A stretch of 64,000 nt of DNA from Methanosarcina sp. (GCF_028693135.1 NZ_JAQUVZ010000008.1:62001-126000); one strand, 5' to 3'; positions 8,826 to 19,860 are shown, counted from the first letter of the stretch. Notes: a model not told the origin generated them from the letters alone. Translations and numbers: made by a program.

Positions 8826-9386
8826 CCCGTAGATATCAGAAACAACGGAGAAGTGAGAGGCAAATCCCTCTCTAAAACTATTTTTACCTCTCACTTCCAT
8901 CCTGTTTTCTAACTATCTCATTCTGTTTTCTAACGAATCCTAACTGTGAAATCAATTCTCTTCATTTCCAGATGTGCGACATTGCTCCGTAACCATATCC
9001 CATAATTTTTGCATCAGGGCATTTCCTCAATCTTCAACCTCTTTCTTTCAATCTTTACGCCCCTTCTATAAGTCTTCTTTTTGCTTCCTTTTATCCCCCT
9101 CTCTGATTACTTCTGCCTCTTCAGACTCTCCCCTGCCTGGCTGTTCCTCTTTCAGATCACTTCCTCTCGCAGGCTGTATCTCTTTTTTGTCACTTCCCCT
9201 TCCCAGCTGGTTATGCCTTTTCTCATCCCCTTTTCGGTCTTTTTGTTTTTTCCCCATGATTTTTCCGATCTCTTTTTGTTCTATGAGATTATCTCTTACT
9301 CAAAAGAACTTATCCGGCTTCGATTCTTGCCGCTGTTCCGGATAGAGCTCCTATTTACCTGAAATAACCTCTTTTTTCAGTTGCTT
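8826..9386. other. Spacer downstream of pirin gene
   Basis: A pyrimidine-rich stretch on the plus strand with no gene I can support. The minus strand holds a 63-codon frame (9257 to 9066) encoding a very charged peptide with two GRGSD/ARGSD-like units, but there is no good ribosome site. Confidence 0.4.
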
Positions 9387-10109
9387 TTACCTTTTTACCT
9401 GTTTTTCGGCTCCCTTCCCGGGAACATCAATAAGGACAAATTCCGCAGGTGTGCCGGAAGAAGCAGCCTCCATATGGACAGCCTGTTCCTGTTCAATGCG
9501 AGCCTGGTATCCCTGTCCTATCCTCTGGCCATTGACACAGAGTTCACCTGCAGAAATATAAATGAAGATGCAGCGTTTCTCCGGTGAATTAAAGTGAATA
9601 ATGTGCTCCTTTTCTAAACTGGCCTGGTAAATTGTTGCATCGGCGTTTATCTTCAGAGCGTGCTCAAACCCCTGGCCCGAAGCAAGGGGAAGTAACTGGT
9701 TCTTCCACCCTGATGCCTCGAATTTTTTCTGCGAGTACGCAGGCTCAAGGCGGCTTACGGAGGGTAAAATCCAGATCTGGTAAAAATGCAGTGGTCCATT
9801 TCCTGTGTTCAACTCAGAATGCTGTATTCCGGTACCTGCGGTAATGCACTGTACCTCTCCTTTTCCAAGGATTCCTTTATTCCCCATATTGTCTTCATGT
9901 GTAATCTCCCCTTCAAACACAACTGATATAATTTCCATTTCAGAATGAGGGTGAGTTGAAAAACCCCTGCCCTGCTGCACAGTATCGTCGTTAAAGGCAC
10001 GCAGGCTTCCGAACTGGACGTTATCCGGATCATGATAATTTGAAAAAGAAAAAAGCATGTAACTCTTCAGCCATCCGGAATCTTCAAGATGTCTGGATTC
10101 GGCTGGCAT
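9387..10109 (-). CDS. Pirin family protein (YhhW/quercetinase-like bicupin)
   Basis: A 240-residue bicupin. The N-terminal domain has the family features SGWLKSYMLFSFSNYHDPD, LRAFNDDTV, and the metal-binding THPHSEMEIISVVFEGE (two His and Glu), with TAGTGIQHSELN following. The C-terminal cupin half has lost most ligands, as usual. Members bind Fe or other metals, and YhhW degrades quercetin in vitro; the physiological role is uncertain. The frame stays open for 63 codons upstream, but those residues do not fit the family. I start at ATG 10109 (MPAESRH). A GGGGG string lies ~18 nt upstream, better spaced for an ATA at 10118, so the exact start is open. Confidence 0.85.
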   Translation of the reverse strand: MPAESRHLEDSGWLKSYMLFSFSNYHDPDNVQFGSLRAFNDDTVQQGRGFSTHPHSEMEIISVVFEGEITHEDNMGNKGILGKGEVQCITAGTGIQHSELNTGNGPLHFYQIWILPSVSRLEPAYSQKKFEASGWKNQLLPLASGQGFEHALKINADATIYQASLEKEHIIHFNSPEKRCIFIYISAGELCVNGQRIGQGYQARIEQEQAVHMEAASSGTPAEFVLIDVPGKGAEKQVKR

Positions 10110-10328
10110 GATTCTTATTACAAAGAAGCCCCCTTTTCCATTTCCCCTGTAATTATTAGAATAATTGAATAATAAGTAAGGTTTGATTACTGAAAAGGAT
10201 AAACCTTTGGAAACATAGTTTCGGAACAAAGTTGAGGAAGCGTTTTGAAGCCGATTAAAAAATACTCCTGCTTCTCCAAAAGGCACGTAAAAAACCATAT
10301 ATACGAGGGGTCCCTTTCCTAAAGCAGC

Positions 10329-10376
10329 CTGTCACAATTAAAATCTGTCACAATTAAAATCTGTCACAATTAAAAT
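10329..10376. repeat. 16-bp tandem repeat, three copies
   Basis: Three exact head-to-tail copies of CTGTCACAATTAAAAT lie between the divergent pirin and tRNA-thiolase genes, in the likely promoter region of both. Confidence 0.95.
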
Positions 10377-10509
10377 TATTCATATCAAAGAAAAATTATT
10401 TAAAATACTCCCAATGCGCACGGCCACTTATAAATATGCCCACACGCATTTCCCGTTTTTTCCAGATTATTCATGCAAAGTAGAAAAAAGGATTAAAAAA
10501 GGATTTCAA

Positions 10510-11418
10510 ATGACAATTAAATGTAAAAAATGTAATCATGAAGCTGTTATTTTTCAAAAATACTCCGGTATGCATCTCTGCAAAAAACATTTTATAGAGG
10601 ACGTTGAAAGGAAAATCAAGCTGACAATCCGGAAAGAGTACAACATCAAGAAAAATGATGTAATAGCCGTTGCTCTGAGCGGAGGAAAGGACAGCTCAGT
10701 TGCTCTCTATATAATACATAAGGTCCTGGGAGAAAGGCCTGATATTCAGATCGTGGCAATTTCAGTCGATGAGGGCATACATGGATATCGTCCCCACTCC
10801 CTTGAACTTGCAAAACAGCTTACAGAAACGCTCGGAATCCGGCACATCATAAAATCTTTTAAAGACGAACATGGGGTTACAATGGACGATCTGGCTGTAA
10901 TGGACCGGGAAAAAGGCACATGCAGCTACTGCGGAGTTCTCAGGAAAAGCGTCCTTAACAGGGCAGCGCTTGAAATAGGGGCAACGAAACTGGTAACCGG
11001 GCACAACCTGGACGATGAAGCTCAGACCATTCTCCTCAACCATTTCAGGGGAGATATGGAACGAATGGTCAGGCTTTCTCCTTCTGCAGCAATCGAAGGG
11101 CTTGTAATGAGGGCAAAGCCCCTGCGGAATATTCCTGAAAAGGAAGTGGCACTCTATGCCCTGATAAACTCCCTGCCTGTGGACTTCAGCGAGTGCCCGT
11201 ATGCAGGAGAAGCCCTTCGAGGGGAAATAAGGGAATTGTTAAACAGCTTTGAGGTTAACCACCCGGGCACCAAGTATTCCCTTCTCCGTGGCTTTGACAA
11301 GCTCGTAGGAGCCCTTAAAAAGGAGCTACCTCCTGCAAAAACCGAGAAGTGCAGGATCTGCGGGGATACCTGTACTGAAGATCTCTGCCAGGCGTGTAAA
11401 ATGCTCGGCAGGACCTGA
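10510..11418 (+). CDS. tRNA thiolation enzyme, NcsA/Ctu1/TtuA family
   Basis: A 302-residue enzyme that activates tRNA uridine by adenylation and inserts sulfur (2-thiouridine at U34 or U54). Visible features: an N-terminal zinc motif CKKC...CKKH, the PP-loop SGGKDSS near residue 59, the internal cysteine pair in GTCSYCGVLRK, GHNLDDEAQT, and a C-terminal CRICGDTC...CQAC zinc ribbon. The five-cysteine pattern fits Fe-S-dependent NcsA/TtuA enzymes. ATG 10510 has an AAAGGA ribosome site; the frame extends upstream to 10414, but those residues do not belong to the family. It is divergent from the pirin gene. Confidence 0.9.
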   Translation: MTIKCKKCNHEAVIFQKYSGMHLCKKHFIEDVERKIKLTIRKEYNIKKNDVIAVALSGGKDSSVALYIIHKVLGERPDIQIVAISVDEGIHGYRPHSLELAKQLTETLGIRHIIKSFKDEHGVTMDDLAVMDREKGTCSYCGVLRKSVLNRAALEIGATKLVTGHNLDDEAQTILLNHFRGDMERMVRLSPSAAIEGLVMRAKPLRNIPEKEVALYALINSLPVDFSECPYAGEALRGEIRELLNSFEVNHPGTKYSLLRGFDKLVGALKKELPPAKTEKCRICGDTCTEDLCQACKMLGRT

Positions 11419-11502
11419 ATCAAAGCAGAAAAGAAAAATAGAAAGCAGAAAAAAATAGAAAGCAGAAAAGAAAAATAAAATTTTGTGGTGGATGTCCACC
11501 AC

Positions 11503-12516
11503 TTATATTGCTGTGAGATTTTTGGGTTCGTCTGCAAGGTCGCATAAATAGATATCATTACCAGCCGCACCATCAACATAGTTCTTGTCTATTCCCCATA
11601 CAACAGTGTTATTGTATACTTCTGGTGTCGTATAAACTTCTTCAAGATAGTTATATACTGGTGTGCTTAGTCCTGTAGATATGTTATATACATATACTCC
11701 AGGCTTGCCTTCATAATCATCAACACATTTATTGTATACAATTTTATCATTTTGTATGGCAATGTGCGTCCCTGTACTGGCGCCGTATTCATTTCCATAT
11801 GGATCGGTGTCAAGTTGATGTGTGATGTCTATGGTTTTCTTTGTTGATGTATTATACATCGCAATATATCCCTGATGATTATATACGTCAGACCAGATGA
11901 CTTTAGTATCCCATATACGCGGTATGTTTGGATCTCCATATGAATTGACAGTTATTCTTTCCTTCGTATTGAGGTCATACATTCTGATAGTTATATCCAC
12001 TTCCGGATCTTCTGAATATGAGTAATACACCACTTTTGTGTCATATATGTCGGGATTACTACCATTTCCGATTTGAGTCTGTGTAGATGTAGATATGTCT
12101 CTCAGATACACACTATCATTTGCACTCCAGACGATTCTGTTGCCGTAAATAGCAGGTTTGCTATATTGGTCTACATTCTGCGTGATGTAACTTTTTGTGG
12201 TTGTTGGTATATCGTACACAGCAAGCCTTGGTGTTCCACTGCTTTCATCATGCCACACTAACTTGCTGTCGTAAATCTCCGGACTGGAGGCCCCGGAAGA
12301 GCTAACCGTAGTGTCTGTTCTGTTGGTCAGGTCGTATAGATGAATTACAACCCCATTTGTCCATACTACATTGTTACCATAAACAGCAGGCTCGTATCCG
12401 GTGCCAATTTTCGTAACTTGAGCCGCTGAAACTACGACTGAAATTAAAATCAAAAAAACAAAAACCAGAAATGTTGAAGCTAAAGCTATTGAACATAGCT
12501 TCCCCTTATTTTTCAT
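11503..12516 (-). CDS. Exported TolB/PD40-like beta-propeller protein
   Basis: A 337-residue secreted protein. Residues 1-32 are a signal peptide or N-terminal anchor (hydrophobic core ALASTFLVFVFLILISVVV, then SAAQV). The rest is six or seven blades of ~45 residues with the recurring pattern 'P.IYgNrIVW...', e.g. EPAVYGNNVVWTNG, KPAIYGNRIVWS, PEVYNNTVVWG, followed by 'vylYDlst'. This is typical of Methanosarcina surface propellers related to TolB. Likely an extracellular binding protein; ligand unknown. The end reads DLADEPKNLTAI. Confidence 0.8.
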   Translation of the reverse strand: MKNKGKLCSIALASTFLVFVFLILISVVVSAAQVTKIGTGYEPAVYGNNVVWTNGVVIHLYDLTNRTDTTVSSSGASSPEIYDSKLVWHDESSGTPRLAVYDIPTTTKSYITQNVDQYSKPAIYGNRIVWSANDSVYLRDISTSTQTQIGNGSNPDIYDTKVVYYSYSEDPEVDITIRMYDLNTKERITVNSYGDPNIPRIWDTKVIWSDVYNHQGYIAMYNTSTKKTIDITHQLDTDPYGNEYGASTGTHIAIQNDKIVYNKCVDDYEGKPGVYVYNISTGLSTPVYNYLEEVYTTPEVYNNTVVWGIDKNYVDGAAGNDIYLCDLADEPKNLTAI

Positions 12517-12859
12517 TTATTTTCCCCCATGTAGCTTTATTTTTCAAGGTTAATGTACAGTTTATATGATTCGGATATTTTTCAGGTTCTGTAATAATAT
12601 CTGAATAATCTATTATTAAAGTCACATTAATCCAAACCAGGACTATTTGCCCAACCAATTATGTGATAAATTAGTAAAGAGACTAAGTAATTATATAATT
12701 TTACGAATAAAATATTTTTCTAACCTTTGTTACATATCGATTTTTGTTATGAACTAAAACTACAAACCTCAATTCGATATCAAAAATTGCTTTAAGACCT
12801 GAGGTAAATGGAAAATTAAAAAACAGCAATATCTCAGGAACCTCATTGTCAGGATGCAC
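12517..12859. other. Intergenic region before the hsdM remnant
   Basis: AT-rich spacer holding the probable promoter of the propeller gene. A 67-codon minus-strand frame (12904-12701) runs antisense to the remnant's start and has no clear ribosome site or family. I see no supported gene. Confidence 0.35.
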
Positions 12860-13680
<821 letters not shown>

Positions 13681-13932
13681 GACAATTGAAAAGTAAATTT
13701 CACATATGTGCTAAAAATCAGTGAAGAAGAAAATTACCATTTACATGTCACAAACATCTTTAAAACATTTTAAATCTAAAATTTAGATACAAGAGAATTG
13801 CAAAATTGGATGGAGCAAGATGGGACATATAGCTGCTTTTTAAGGAATTAAAAAGTAGATATGCCATTTTATACCCTGGAAACAAAAAGAAACTTTGATA
13901 TAGTACCTTTATTAAATTTGTTAAAAGATGGT

Positions 13933-15807
13933 ATGAAAGATAATCTACGTTCGGCTTGCTTTCTTTTCCTTTTTTCGTTCTTTTTTATCGCAGTATTTGT
14001 GGGTCTGGGAAGCGCAAGAGTAGAGCCTTATGATTATTTAAAGTTTAATTTATCTTCAGACTTGAAACTAGAATCCCCGTTAACTGAATATCCAATATGG
14101 GGATATGTAGATGAAGAGTATAATTTTTCCGCAAATTACTCTGTTTCGGAAGAAAATAGTTCAAAAACAACCATGGTATTTTACTGGGATAAGAATAAAC
14201 GATCTGATTGTTGTCCTTTTACGTTAAATAATGAAAGTCATTTAGATAAAAATCATTTGAAATCTACAGATGATTCAACATTGTGGAAATGTAATCATAC
14301 ATGGGATAAGCCCGGTGAATATTTTATTTCTGTAGGAATATTTAAAGTTGATGAGTCTGGAGAAAATATTGAACCTGACATGTTTTCTTACTGGATTCCT
14401 GTTGAAATCAGAAACTATACAAAAATTGAAGTTCAGAAATTTTCCATGCTGGACGAGAAAAAAGGGTTTGATGGTAATAACAGTGCCCAGCTTTACAATA
14501 ATAGTAGTTACTGTGGTTATGTAAATAACGATTATTCTTTCTCTACCCATCTCAATGCAACTAGCCTATCAAATGAGGATAATCGGACTATATCGGAAGT
14601 CACTACTGTAGTTTTTTGGGAGAACAATATTTCTGATAATAGCATCTTAAGAAGTATTAATAAAACCAAAACACCGGATAAAAACTTATTTGTTGAAAAT
14701 GGATCTGATACTAGTAGCTATTATATAACCTGGAATGAAAACTTTACTCATGAATGGGACCATCTAGGCGAAAAAAATATTCGTGTCGAAACTTTTCATT
14801 GGGATCCCCTCAATGGGGATGAAAGGCACACATCCTATCCCACCACGAGTATATTGATAATTAGAGACCCGAAGAATTTCATTTCCTATCCCATAATAGA
14901 AGCTTTTTCAAATTTACATAACTTAGGAATTTTTTTATTCGCTACCAGCTTGATGATTCTCTTCTTTACTTATACGAAAAACAAAGTCCCTATAGAGATA
15001 TCCCTGTTCGGGTTAAAGCCTCTCCGTCTGAAATCGGTAGATACTTTCGCAGGAATCTTTGCTTTAGTGGACGGAATGTACCTGTACTTCGTATTCGGGA
15101 GGTGCCCATGGGACATTCCGATTGTGGCCAGTATAGACTGGCTTTCAAATTTATACTTTGGAATGCTGTATTTTGAATACAACAAATTTTCAGACGTTCC
15201 CTTCCTGTCGATTCTTCTCGGGCTGGTAATTGTGTTTGCCTTATCCCTGTTTATTTACATGGTTTGGGGCCCCCGGTTTAAAGGAGAATTGAAGCCCAGA
15301 AAACTCACGGGAGAAAAGGATTCTTCCGCTCCGGCTCAGCCCGAACCGGACCCCCATCCTGTTGAAAAGAGAATGGATCTGGAAGAATTAACAGCCCTGA
15401 TAGAAAAGGAAAAAGACCCCGTAATTCTACAGCAGTTGTATTTTGTAAGGTTCAGGTACCTGGGTGACTCTGTGGAAAAAGCTGCTTCAACGCTGGGAAT
15501 CAGTGTGGGAAAAGCGCTTAACTTGCAGGAGCTCTGGAATGAAAGCGGTTATGAAGGTTTCCAGAGTGAGCGGAAGGGAGAAAACATCAGTTTACAGGAA
15601 TTAACGACCCTGATAGAAAATGAAAAGGATACCGGAGTTCTCAGGGCGCTGTACTTCATCAGGCTCAGGTATCTGAGGAACTCCGTGGAAACGGCTGCCT
15701 CAAGGCTTGGCATAAGCAAAGAAACCGGGCAGAGGCTGGAGAAAACCTGGAAAGAGAGAGGGTACGAAGGGCTCCGGGAACTGGAGCCTGGTGAGAGAAG
15801 AGGTTAA
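13933..15807 (+). CDS. Membrane protein with extracellular domain and duplicated C-terminal helical repeat
   Basis: A 624-residue protein of unknown function (648 if ATG 13861 is used). A signal-anchor (ACFLFLFSFFFIAVFVGLG) is followed by ~300 extracellular residues with many N-glycosylation sequons and two beta-rich, possibly PKD/Ig-like units (each with 'GYVddeYnFSan' and 'HtWDkpGEYfisV'). Three to four transmembrane segments follow (e.g. LGIFLFATSLMILFF). The cytoplasmic C-terminus has two ~65-residue copies of a helical module, LEELTALIEKEKDPVILQQLYFVR... and LQELTTLIENEKDTGVLRALYFIR..., each ending in an HTH-like 'aasrLGISketgqrLekTWkErGYEGL'. It may link an external signal to DNA or protein binding inside, but this is inference. 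Confidence 0.7.
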   Translation: MKDNLRSACFLFLFSFFFIAVFVGLGSARVEPYDYLKFNLSSDLKLESPLTEYPIWGYVDEEYNFSANYSVSEENSSKTTMVFYWDKNKRSDCCPFTLNNESHLDKNHLKSTDDSTLWKCNHTWDKPGEYFISVGIFKVDESGENIEPDMFSYWIPVEIRNYTKIEVQKFSMLDEKKGFDGNNSAQLYNNSSYCGYVNNDYSFSTHLNATSLSNEDNRTISEVTTVVFWENNISDNSILRSINKTKTPDKNLFVENGSDTSSYYITWNENFTHEWDHLGEKNIRVETFHWDPLNGDERHTSYPTTSILIIRDPKNFISYPIIEAFSNLHNLGIFLFATSLMILFFTYTKNKVPIEISLFGLKPLRLKSVDTFAGIFALVDGMYLYFVFGRCPWDIPIVASIDWLSNLYFGMLYFEYNKFSDVPFLSILLGLVIVFALSLFIYMVWGPRFKGELKPRKLTGEKDSSAPAQPEPDPHPVEKRMDLEELTALIEKEKDPVILQQLYFVRFRYLGDSVEKAASTLGISVGKALNLQELWNESGYEGFQSERKGENISLQELTTLIENEKDTGVLRALYFIRLRYLRNSVETAASRLGISKETGQRLEKTWKERGYEGLRELEPGERRG

Positions 15808-16247
15808 TTTTCTTTTCTCTTCCAGTGTTTTCCTTTTCCCCCACTTTTTTTCACGGCAAGTATTTGATATTTTTATATGGTCCTTCAAAATCAGTGTGTA
15901 AATTAAGGTCCCAAAATGCTTATTTCAGGCTATATGCATATAATTAGAGTCCCCCAACTAAAAATACACCCCAAAAATCAAAATTTTAAGATAATGGATA
16001 AAATTAAGCTTTTAAATCAATAACTGAGTGCCATAAAAGCTTTATTTTCTGACAAACTATATTTATTTGGAATTACGACATCCGATTACATTTTTCTTTT
16101 ATACTAAGTTCAACATTAAAAAAGGAGTAATAAGTATTTAAAAATTAAATTGAGAATACTACTCTCTTTAAATGCAAAATAGATTATTTTACATCAGTAT
16201 TTTTCTCTGGGGAACAATTGAACAATATCTAATCTAGAAAATAAGGT
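15808..16247. other. AT-rich spacer at the 3' end of the eCIS cluster
   Basis: Convergent gene ends flank 440 bp with several T-runs near 15835-15855. No gene, repeat or structured motif that I can support. Confidence 0.4.
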
Positions 16248-17771
16248 TCATTGATCCTTAAAAAGCGGACCAATTTTTAAGGACCCTATATTTTTAGATA
16301 TTGCCCAGGTGTATTTCAAAACGATCTTTGCTTCTTTTCCGATAAGGCTCTTGACCCTCGGGATGTAGATGTCATCGATGTAGGTCACAAATAACGGAAC
16401 TCCCTTTTCCCCTCCAATGTCTTCGCAGTAGGTTATAAGGTCTCCTTTAGAGACTTTGAACTTTTTAAGTTCTTCTTTTTTAAAATGAAGTTTAATTTCG
16501 GCTGTATGCGGTGTTACCGTGCTGTAAAAGTTCTCCACGGTAAGGCGCCAGCCCCCGCCTATTTCCCATTCGCTGAACATATTTTTTGGTTCTTCGTCCT
16601 GCTCTTTGACAAGTTCAGCCAGTATTTCCGGGTTTCCGTTCAGAGCAACGTCATTTTCTATCCTTGCATAGTGGTCTCCCCCGAGGATTTTACCGTCTTC
16701 CATGCAGTTCTTGGCTCCAGACTCACACAGACCGTTTTCCACGAACTTTGCCTGCACTTCGGGGTCCGATGCGAACCTGTACTTCGTGAGAACAACATTG
16801 GATTTAACCTCCTCTGTCCCGTAGCGCATGTCAGCCCTGGAGGCCCACCAGCGGACCCGGATCGGATTCCTCTCCCTTTCATCTTCGAAAACCACCTTCA
16901 CGCAGAACTTGCCCGAGGAAGGGTCAAGAATTGTTCCGAGCTGGACGTTCAGATAACCGTTTTTCTTGCTGGCTCCGGCATAGCCTGTTATTATTTGGTT
17001 ATCTTCCGTTTCCAGGCCCACTTGAATGGAAATGGGGCCTGGACCCAGTTTGGGGTCGATAAAAGAGGAGATTATGGAATTTACGGTAGGCTGTTTGAAG
17101 TGAACGACCCCGGTCACAGTGCCCCTTATTACGGTTTCCTCCTGCCGAGTCTGAAGATAATGTCTGCGGAGGCTTTCTTTTTCATTGATCGAGAGGTCCT
17201 CATTGACGGCAACAAAAAAGACTTTTTCATCGGCTTCCTCACATGCCGTGCATGACACTGACCCGCTTTCATTCTCTTTTTCCACCGGGTAATCAAAGGA
17301 CGCAATTACCTCAAAGTCCTCCATGACCCTGTTCGGACAGGTGATTTCATCACAGCTCAGGGGGTTTGAGGCCGCTCTTACAGGTTCGGAATCTGCAGGG
17401 CTGTACCTGAGGTAAAGATAGGTGGGACTTCGGAATTCAGGTCGCTTGAAAGGGACCCCGTCTTTTGTCAGTACCTTTTTCTTCATATCCACTGGCACAA
17501 TAATTTCCCTGCCCATAGAGTCCAGGGCTACGCCCCCGTCCCCGAACCAGACACTGACTTCATCGGAACTTCCTGCAAACAGCTTAAGGTTGGAAAAACC
17601 ACAAAGAAGGGTTTTTCCGTGAGTCAGCCTGTTAAGCAAATAACGCTTTCCGTTAAAATACTCCTGTTCGAGTTCGAAGTCCCTGACTGTCATCAGTTTT
17701 CCATAAAAGTACCTGTTCCTCTGGAACTGCTGAAGCGTGAATTTCTCTTTTTTCTCTTCATTTTCTAACAT
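16248..17771 (-). CDS. eCIS baseplate-associated protein with RNRYFYGKL motif
   Basis: A 507-residue protein, last gene of the contractile injection cluster. The N-terminal RNRYFYGKLMTVRDFELEQEYF resembles a motif that I associate with uncharacterised proteins encoded beside baseplate genes of eCIS loci. The remainder is beta-rich with a Cys-containing segment (CDEITCPN, CTACEE) and a C-terminal half seemingly specific to this protein. ATG 17771 has a strong AAGGAGAT site 8 nt upstream; a farther ATG at 17798 overlaps the preceding stop. The position after the gpI-like gene suggests a tail-fibre or outer baseplate role, which is inference. I do not recognise an enzymatic domain. Confidence 0.7.
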   Translation of the reverse strand: MLENEEKKEKFTLQQFQRNRYFYGKLMTVRDFELEQEYFNGKRYLLNRLTHGKTLLCGFSNLKLFAGSSDEVSVWFGDGGVALDSMGREIIVPVDMKKKVLTKDGVPFKRPEFRSPTYLYLRYSPADSEPVRAASNPLSCDEITCPNRVMEDFEVIASFDYPVEKENESGSVSCTACEEADEKVFFVAVNEDLSINEKESLRRHYLQTRQEETVIRGTVTGVVHFKQPTVNSIISSFIDPKLGPGPISIQVGLETEDNQIITGYAGASKKNGYLNVQLGTILDPSSGKFCVKVVFEDERERNPIRVRWWASRADMRYGTEEVKSNVVLTKYRFASDPEVQAKFVENGLCESGAKNCMEDGKILGGDHYARIENDVALNGNPEILAELVKEQDEEPKNMFSEWEIGGGWRLTVENFYSTVTPHTAEIKLHFKKEELKKFKVSKGDLITYCEDIGGEKGVPLFVTYIDDIYIPRVKSLIGKEAKIVLKYTWAISKNIGSLKIGPLFKDQ

Positions 17772-17794
17772 GTCCAAATCTCCTTTTAAAATAA

Positions 17795-19825
17795 TCAAGA
17801 CTCTTGCCTGGAATAACCTGGTCCGGTTGAATGAGAATGATTCGCAGACAGATCCTCTTCGGCAACAAAAGGTCTGTTTTCTACTCCAAGGGCAGTATCC
17901 CTACCGAGAACAGAGCATTTTCCAAGCAGGAATTCAGGGCGTTTCAGTATGGTGTTTTCACCCAGGTATGTATGGCCGTCCAGGTAAAACCAGGGTTCAA
18001 GCACCTTTATTTTGCAGGTCATATGGGCTGGCTTTTCTTCCTCTATGATATTTCGGATAAGCTCCAGGTCTGTTTCTTCCGGTTTTTCCTTAAATAAGAC
18101 GACAAAGCTGAATTTATCTCCTCCAAAGAGGATTTCATGCAGGGAAGCTTCCCTCCCGCCAGCCCCTTTTCTCCCTGGAAGTTTCAATGTTGCGGCTTCC
18201 GGAGGAAAGAAGAGAAACTTTTTTCTTTCGGGATTTTCAGTTTCCTTTCGGGATTCATTCCCGTTATTTTCTTTTGGACAGACAGTAGGGAGGTTTTCAA
18301 CTATGACCGGCTTTTTCTCCGTATAGAAGAAGATGAGGTTTTCAAGCCCTTCCCTGGTTCCTCTTTCCCTATACATTGAAACCGCCTGGGAAATGAACTC
18401 CCTCTTTTTTGCTTCCAGAACTTTCTTTCGGTCTGTGTTTTCTCCTCTTCCCTGATAGGCACCTACCCAGCTCCCGAGCCATTCCAGAAATTCCGGAGGA
18501 GTGCCTGCAGCATCAAACCACCTGCTAAGATGATCGATTGTAAAATCTGTTTCAAAGAAGAGGCTCTCGAAAATAGCGAGGAAACGGTCAAGAAAATCCC
18601 TGTTTGCAGAGTCTTCCCTGTAAACCGAAGGCAGGTATTCCAGGTAGGAGACCTTCGGGAAAAAGACCATGACCGAAGAGACTGCAGGAGAGAGTGTTTC
18701 GGTCCCCGTAAGGGTGATTTTGAACCAGAGGTAGCGTCCCTTAAGCTCGGTCCGAAAAAGAGCGTCTCTTTTTTTCTCTCCCTGGACAGCCGAACTCCCA
18801 GGAAGACCCTCTTCCCATTCACTCTCAGGAAGCTCCTTTAATTTGTTTTTACCCAGAGGTTCGTCCGATATATAGTAGCGGAATTCGACCTTTGTTCCAC
18901 TGGGAAAACTGCCTTCCAGCATGAAGCGGTACCATTGGGTTTTAGGGACCTGGCTGTCAACGGATTTTGAAAGGTAAGTCCCTTTGAAAATTCCTTCCGG
19001 ATCAGGGTTGTTCTCCTCGATGTATTCGAGGAATCTCAGTCTTTTTCCGGTCTCACTGATCAGGTACATGTTATTTTTTGAGTCATGAGCCCTTCTTCTG
19101 CTGATTATTCCCTGTATGGAGGAAGTAACTTCCCTTTTTTCAGCATTCCCGGCAGTTCCAAATACTAAATACCCGCTCTTTCCGTCAAGAACGTGTAGCA
19201 GTCCTTCCGGATCAACATAAATATTTTCAGGTTCCTGTAATTTGCCCCTTCCTATTTCGAAAAAAGTCCATTCTCTGCAAGAAAGGGAGATTTTAAGGAC
19301 TCTATTCCTGCCTTTTTCCAGAACATACAGGTTTCCTGCAGAATCCATATCAAGGTCTGCAAGATCTTTGAAAGGAAGCCCGTCCGGCCCTTTCAGAATG
19401 GTCCAGAGGACTTTAAGGTCTTTTTTCCCAAGGGCAACAAGCCCTTCTTTTCCTTTCCCTTCCGGGGTCCTGAGTGTCCCGATAACATATACCAAATTTT
19501 CATCTACAGTTATTCCTTCAGGTTTTTCAATCACAGAGGCTAAGGCTCCGGGCTTATAAGCCGGAAACCGGAGCTTTTTAAAGTCTCTGTGGCAGGTGAG
19601 TATAGAAAGGGATTTCCTGTCAATAACATAAAGGGTACCGCACTCATCTGTATCGACGTCCTTCAGGTCCAGGTCAGGGTCGTTAAGAATGTCTTTCCTT
19701 GGCTTATAGAGCCACCTGCTGCTCAGGCGCAGCTCCTTTCCTGTTATTTCCAGGTTTTCAAGTCCACTTTTGAATTCTTCAAAAAGGGACTTGGTATTGA
19801 TACTTTTATACTTGCTCTCCTGCAT
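17795..19825 (-). CDS. eCIS tail protein I-like baseplate protein with N-terminal NHL-type propeller
   Basis: A 676-residue baseplate component. Residues ~45-270 carry NHL/SMP30-like propeller repeats (DECGTLYVIDRKSLSIL, PEGITVDENLVYVIGT, DMDSAGNLYVLEKGRNRVLKIS, PENIYVDPEGLLHVLDG). A beta domain (~285-400) follows. Residues ~400-520 match the phage P2 gpI-like 'tail protein' region: YLEYLPSVYREDSANRDFLDRFLA, DAAGTPPEFLEWLGSWVG, YRERGTREGLENLIFFYT. The C-terminal ~150 residues are charged, ending near PAHMTCKIKVLEPWFYLDGH. gpI-type proteins join wedge proteins of the baseplate. The fused propeller could face outward and bind a target surface (inference). Confidence 0.8.
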   Translation of the reverse strand: MQESKYKSINTKSLFEEFKSGLENLEITGKELRLSSRWLYKPRKDILNDPDLDLKDVDTDECGTLYVIDRKSLSILTCHRDFKKLRFPAYKPGALASVIEKPEGITVDENLVYVIGTLRTPEGKGKEGLVALGKKDLKVLWTILKGPDGLPFKDLADLDMDSAGNLYVLEKGRNRVLKISLSCREWTFFEIGRGKLQEPENIYVDPEGLLHVLDGKSGYLVFGTAGNAEKREVTSSIQGIISRRRAHDSKNNMYLISETGKRLRFLEYIEENNPDPEGIFKGTYLSKSVDSQVPKTQWYRFMLEGSFPSGTKVEFRYYISDEPLGKNKLKELPESEWEEGLPGSSAVQGEKKRDALFRTELKGRYLWFKITLTGTETLSPAVSSVMVFFPKVSYLEYLPSVYREDSANRDFLDRFLAIFESLFFETDFTIDHLSRWFDAAGTPPEFLEWLGSWVGAYQGRGENTDRKKVLEAKKREFISQAVSMYRERGTREGLENLIFFYTEKKPVIVENLPTVCPKENNGNESRKETENPERKKFLFFPPEAATLKLPGRKGAGGREASLHEILFGGDKFSFVVLFKEKPEETDLELIRNIIEEEKPAHMTCKIKVLEPWFYLDGHTYLGENTILKRPEFLLGKCSVLGRDTALGVENRPFVAEEDLSANHSHSTGPGYSRQES

Positions 19826-19860
19826 GTTTTGTTCTTCCTTCCTCTTCTTTTGCCTGTCCT

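Noticed and set aside
9066-9257. Small charged protein gene on the minus strand
   Set aside because: Low-complexity composition, no ribosome site, and the region looks like decayed spacer.
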